Source of the DNA: JAFGKK01 sp964521085 | GTDB taxonomy: Bacteria > Chloroflexota > Anaerolineae > Anaerolineales > RBG-16-64-43 | Direction of reading: 5' to 3' | Length of the DNA: 7,343 bases | NCBI GenBank assembly: GCA_964521085.1 | Contig: CAZFPL010000117.1 | Location: 1 to 7,343, forward strand | Part shown: positions 5,501-7,343 of the stretch, piece after piece | Layout of the letters: the number at the start of each line of letters is the position of its first letter | Numbering within the stretch: the first letter of the stretch is position 1 | Made by a program: the position numbers and the translations under genes | Notes under the pieces: generated by a model | Databases searched by the model: none | Seen by the model: only the letters and a program-made list of their open reading frames with translations | What the model was told of the DNA's origin: nothing

Positions 5501-7343
5501 CCTGGCCCTGCGCGTTGGTATATCCCGAATATCCGGTATACGTCGCACCGTTGAAAGCCATCACCGAAATCCCCGCTTCCGGCTGGCCGTCGAGGTTGAG
5601 CACGGTGATGGTGACGGGCACGTTGATAGTGATATCGGTGCTGATGCAGCCGGGAACGACGCACTCCGCGCTGTAGAAAGCGGTGCCGCCCTTGACAACC
5701 CGGAATTGATAGGTGCCGGGTGGAACTTCCACAGCCGCCAATCCTTCGCTGTCGGTGAATCCTTCATATCCGGAGAAGGATCCGCCGGTGTAGGCCGTCA
5801 CATTGGTTCCCGCCTCCGGCGGATTCCCGTCCGTATCCAATACGACGACAAAAACGGTCTCCAGGACCGGAGTCGGGGTCGGGGACTCTGGAGTTTCGGT
5901 CGCGGTCTCCGTCGGCGTCGGCGTTTCCGTCGACGAAGGAGTTGTGGTCGGCGTCTCAGTTTCCGTCGGTGAAGGAGTTGCCGTCGGTGTTTCGGTTTCC
6001 GACGGCATCGCAGTTTCCGTCGGCGTATCAGAGACTGTGGGTGTCAGGGAAACGGTAATAGTCGGCGTGGGAGTATCCGTGGGTTCGATCAGAACGAATT
6101 CAAACGCGCCGATGTCGCAATGCGATCCTTGCGGCCTCCCGACCCCGCGCGCATCGGTCGAGGGACAGTTGGCGTCGTCGCCGGCGTCAACAGCCGGTGA
6201 ATCGACCGGGAGCGCCATCGTCAGAGTAGGTCCGCCGTTATCGGTAAGCGGCCCAAGCAGAGGATCGCCCGTAACCGAAGGCATGCAGATGGCGGAACCA
6301 TCTTCCACCAGGTTGTTGTTGCCGGCAACGGAATAGGATCCGTATCCGACGCACTCCGCGCTTCCGCTTCCGTTCGCGATGATGTTGTTATAGAGCGTAT
6401 TGCTGGAGGTCGCATTGAACAATATGCTAGCTCCTGCCGTAGTGACGATGTTTCCGGAAAGCGTATTGTTGCGCAGGACGGCGATTCCGCTGGCGTAAAT
6501 CGCGCCGCCCTCGCCGGCCTGGTTGGCGTAAAAGGTGTTGTTTTCCACAACCAGCGTTCGGGGGGATGTGGAATAGGTATACAGCAATGCTCCCCCCTTG
6601 TCGGCCGTATTTCCCGTATATAGGTTCCTGCGCAGGGCGGCATCCAGGACTGGACCTTGCTCCACATACACCGCGCCGCCCGACTGGGCCTGATTGCCGG
6701 TGAAGGTGTTGTCTTCGATCACATACGTGCCGACCAGCTGCAGATAGATCGCGCCGCCCCCCGCCGCCGCGATATTGTCCGTGAAGACGCTGTTGCGAAT
6801 GGTCACCGTGGCGTAATACGAGCGGATCGCGCCCGCATTGGCCTGCGCCGTATTCGACGTGAATTCGCTGTTCAGAATGGTAAGCTGCACGTCGGGCCGC
6901 ACGTTGATTGCGCCCGCTTCGTAGGCGGAGTTATCGATCAACAGGGTATCCTGAATGGTCACCTGGCAGTCCATGTCGATGTACATCGCGCCACCGAAGT
7001 TCAGATAACTGCTGCCGGTCATTTTTCCATTCTTCAAAACCAGCGACTTCAGGGTCACTTGGCTGCTGTTGTTGAGGAGGAATATGCGGATGGAATCATT
7101 CCCGCTGATTTCCACCCGCGCACTGAGGCTGGAACCGTCGATCGTCACATTCTTTGCGAGATTAATCGTCGAGGCGAGTGTGATGGTCTGGCCGGCGAGG
7201 GAAGGATCAAAGGTGATCACACCACCGCTTGAGATATCCGCAACTGCCTGACGCAGGGATCCGGGACCGCTGTCGGCATTGTTGAGAACAACAATCGATG
7301 CCGGCGGCGTATTGGTCATAGTTCTTGTCGGAGTACGCGTCGG
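2586..7343 (-). CDS. Giant secreted multidomain protein (beta-helix, CPR-like repeats, RCC1 propeller), 5' end outside the window
   Basis: At least 1585 residues are visible. The first ATG in view (7319-7317) is probably not the start: it has no ribosome binding site, no signal peptide follows, and the frame stays open to the edge, encoding PTRTPTRT. Residues below are counted from that Met. Residues 1-408 are a right-handed beta-helix ending in a choice-of-anchor-type module (DPLLGPLTDNGGPTLT through CDIGAFEF). Residues 413-487 are a T/P/S/E-rich linker. Residues 488-1141 are eight carboxypeptidase-regulatory-like beta-sandwich repeats. Residues 1142-1166 and 1527-1577 are two halves of a ninth repeat, separated by a seven-bladed RCC1 propeller (1167-1526). 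The protein ends VVIEI with no C-terminal membrane helix or sortase motif. These modules suggest an extracellular adhesive or carbohydrate-interacting surface protein; no catalytic site is recognisable. It converges on the transporter and shares its terminator. Architecture is confident, function is not. Confidence 0.92.
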   Translation of the reverse strand, partial: PTRTPTRTMTNTPPASIVVLNNADSGPGSLRQAVADISSGGVITFDPSLAGQTITLASTINLAKNVTIDGSSLSARVEISGNDSIRIFLLNNSSQVTLKSLVLKNGKMTGSSYLNFGGAMYIDMDCQVTIQDTLLIDNSAYEAGAINVRPDVQLTILNSEFTSNTAQANAGAIRSYYATVTIRNSVFTDNIAAAGGGAIYLQLVGTYVIEDNTFTGNQAQSGGAVYVEQGPVLDAALRRNLYTGNTADKGGALLYTYSTSPRTLVVENNTFYANQAGEGGAIYASGIAVLRNNTLSGNIVTTAGASILFNATSSNTLYNNIIANGSGSAECVGYGSYSVAGNNNLVEDGSAICMPSVTGDPLLGPLTDNGGPTLTMALPVDSPAVDAGDDANCPSTDARGVGRPQGSHCDIGAFEFVLIEPTDTPTPTITVSLTPTVSDTPTETAMPSETETPTATPSPTETETPTTTPSSTETPTPTETATETPESPTPTPVLETVFVVVLDTDGNPPEAGTNVTAYTGGSFSGYEGFTDSEGLAAVEVPPGTYQFRVVKGGTAFYSAECVVPGCISTDITINVPVTITVLNLDGQPEAGISVMAFNGATYTGYSGYTNAQGQVSFTMPDGSYRFRAYKNNRFFWSGGSNHCAIPGCRTAAITVDNTVIVTVLDSGGNPESGLNVLVYNGSTYAGYAAYTNAQGQASLALPAGSYRFRVAKNGTAFWSGTSNHCTVPGCASASITTTIPVVVTVLNLEAQPESGLIVQVYNGSTYAGYTATTNVQGQVNYTLPVGSYRFRVYKNSRSFWSGPANHCSVPGCTSAGITVDNTVTVTVLDSVGNPEIGLNVQAYNGSTFAGYSLYTNAQGQAAMALPAGDYRFRVVKGGTAFWSGPANHCTVPGCSSASITISLMVTITVLNLDGQPEAGIPVMAFTGSTYTGYSGTTNAQGQLSFTMPDGAYHFRAYKNNRFFWSGADNHCTVPGCANATITVDNTVVVTVLDTGGNPEAGLNVLAYNGSTYAGFAAYTNAQGQASLALPAGSYRFRVAKGGTAFWSGTSNHCTIPGCASASITTTIPVVVTVLDASSQPEPGLTVQAYNNSTYAGYSAVTNAQGQVSFTLPVGNYRFRTIKASSIYWSGLANHCTVPGCTSTTITTGTTLVTVTVTHDPDGPIPDLVVEVFSEMFGESVAPLDVQGLTSGVADISVGWEHACALTTQGGVKCWGLNMHGEVGDGTNIRRYTPVDVVGLTSGVVAISTGFSHTCAVLSTGGVKCWGSNSYGELGDGTNTESDIPVDVVGLTGSISEVALGGSHTCALSSTGAVKCWGHNNAGQLGDGTNQSSYNPVDVVGLSSGVTGIAAAEEYTCAVAGGGAAKCWGFNLDGELGNGSDQNSNLPVDVIGLSSGVLSIDTKWFHSCAVTGTGVKCWGGNWAGQLGDGSTSGSRTPVDVNGLGSGINVITVSASNTCVVMQGGGAKCWGDNQMSQVVDGPNLFEPFPVDMPRLVGDVTDIDSANGTICAIVNGGIQCWGWNGDNQLGYGPIYLNMSTVTNAQGQVTFNLPPGAYTFRVEVDIYGHIQDFLSFCTTPGCTNVVIEI
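2742..3821 (-). other. Seven-bladed RCC1 beta-propeller domain
   Basis: Seven successive units of 48-51 residues, each starting PVDV-GL and running HTCA...KCWG-N--GQLGDGT. By residue counted from the Met at 7319: 1174-1224, 1225-1275, 1276-1326, 1327-1377, 1378-1427, 1428-1478 and 1479-1526. Seven is the number needed to close an RCC1 propeller. Every blade has two Cys, one before the third strand and one in KCWG or QCWG, placed to form an intra-blade disulfide as in exported bacterial RCC1 repeats. Blades 6 and 7 are the most diverged (VVDGPN and LGYGP in place of LGDGT). Confidence 0.9.
3897..5858 (-). repeat. Eight tandem CPR-like beta-sandwich repeats of about 82 residues
   Basis: Repeat 1 is 80 residues (488-567). 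Repeats 2-8 are exactly 82 residues (246 bp) each, starting at residues 568, 650, 732, 814, 896, 978 and 1060. The shared pattern is VTVLxxxGxPExGLxV, then YNGSTYAGY, TNAQGQ, LPxGxYRFRV, FWSG, NHCTVPGC and ITV. This resembles carboxypeptidase-regulatory-like or Cna-B-like sandwiches. Repeats 3 and 7 match at 75 of 82 residues and repeats 2 and 6 at 67 of 82; repeats 4 and 8 also pair best. This reveals duplication of a four-repeat block of 984 bp. Repeat 1 is the most diverged (AECVVPGC in place of NHCTVPGC). Confidence 0.9.
5859..6083 (-). repeat. T/P/S/E-rich linker with 36-bp internal repeats
   Basis: About 75 residues of Thr, Pro, Ser and Glu separate the beta-helix from the sandwich repeats. 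Such spacers are usually extended and often O-glycosylated in secreted proteins. Within the linker, 5935-5970 and 5971-6006 are near-copies of a 36-bp (12-codon) unit encoding TETETPT-type sequence. This is consistent with in-frame expansion. Confidence 0.85.
6096..7319 (-). other. Right-handed beta-helix with GGA[IVL]/FxxN motifs and choice-of-anchor-type end
   Basis: The N-terminal 408 visible residues open with VVLNNADSGPGSLRQAV, the entry motif of many secreted bacterial beta-helix proteins. Coils then alternate GGAIY, GGAVY or AGAIR with FTSN, FTDN, FTGN, YTGN and FYAN. The end (PVDSPAVDAGDD, then CPSTDARGVGRPQG and CDIGAFE) is the standard closing module of this family. The GGA[ILV]/FxxN pair is also the hallmark of chlamydial polymorphic membrane protein repeats, but there is no autotransporter barrel here. 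Passive binding is more likely than enzymatic activity, as no lyase or hydrolase residues stand out. Confidence 0.85.

Noticed and set aside
3897..5858. Regular repeats at about 246-bp spacing as a possible CRISPR or minisatellite locus
   Set aside because: They are in-frame protein repeats in one uninterrupted coding sequence, and unit size and conservation fit beta-sandwich domains.

Overview
The window looks like chromosome from a GC-rich, probably Chloroflexota (Anaerolineae-like) bacterium. This is an inference from four traits: a very long secreted multidomain protein with Thr/Pro/Glu linkers, a small MGRT-type protein beside a RecA-like protein, a Gram-positive-type GAAC-N4-GTTC operator, and promoters that point to leaderless transcripts. 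No marker gene fixes the taxonomy. There are no RNA genes, CRISPR arrays or transposases.

Layout. (1) Positions 1-929, minus strand: a two-gene operon running off the left edge. It holds a 240-residue RecA/RadA-superfamily protein with a degenerate Walker A loop, then a translationally coupled small helical protein (67 residues visible). A consensus-like promoter reads into it, with a perfect SOS-type palindrome exactly in its -35/-10 spacer. The start codon sits where transcription should begin. I read this as a DNA-damage-inducible operon, possibly for an archaeal-PolB2-like or ImuA-like translesion accessory complex. (2) Positions 930-1320: intergenic, with two dispersed-repeat-like elements. 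One is an imperfect inverted repeat whose right arm is split by a GC-rich hairpin. (3) Positions 1321-2544, plus strand: a 12-TM major facilitator transporter, apparently leaderless or nearly so. (4) Positions 2531-2555: a bidirectional intrinsic terminator whose loop contains the transporter's stop codon. (5) Positions 2586-7343, minus strand: a giant extracellular protein of at least 1585 residues, open at the right edge.

The giant protein reads, from N to C terminus: T/P-rich stretch (entering from outside the window), right-handed beta-helix with GGA[IVL]/FxxN motifs ending in a choice-of-anchor-type module, T/P/E linker, eight carboxypeptidase-regulatory-like beta-sandwich repeats of about 82 residues, and a ninth repeat split by a complete seven-bladed RCC1 propeller. 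Each sandwich repeat and each propeller blade carries its own cysteine pair. The repeats show a period-of-four order, which implies duplication of a block of about 984 bp.

The three transcription units seem functionally unrelated. The most unusual items are the SOS-type leaderless operon on the left and the nested RCC1 propeller on the right.
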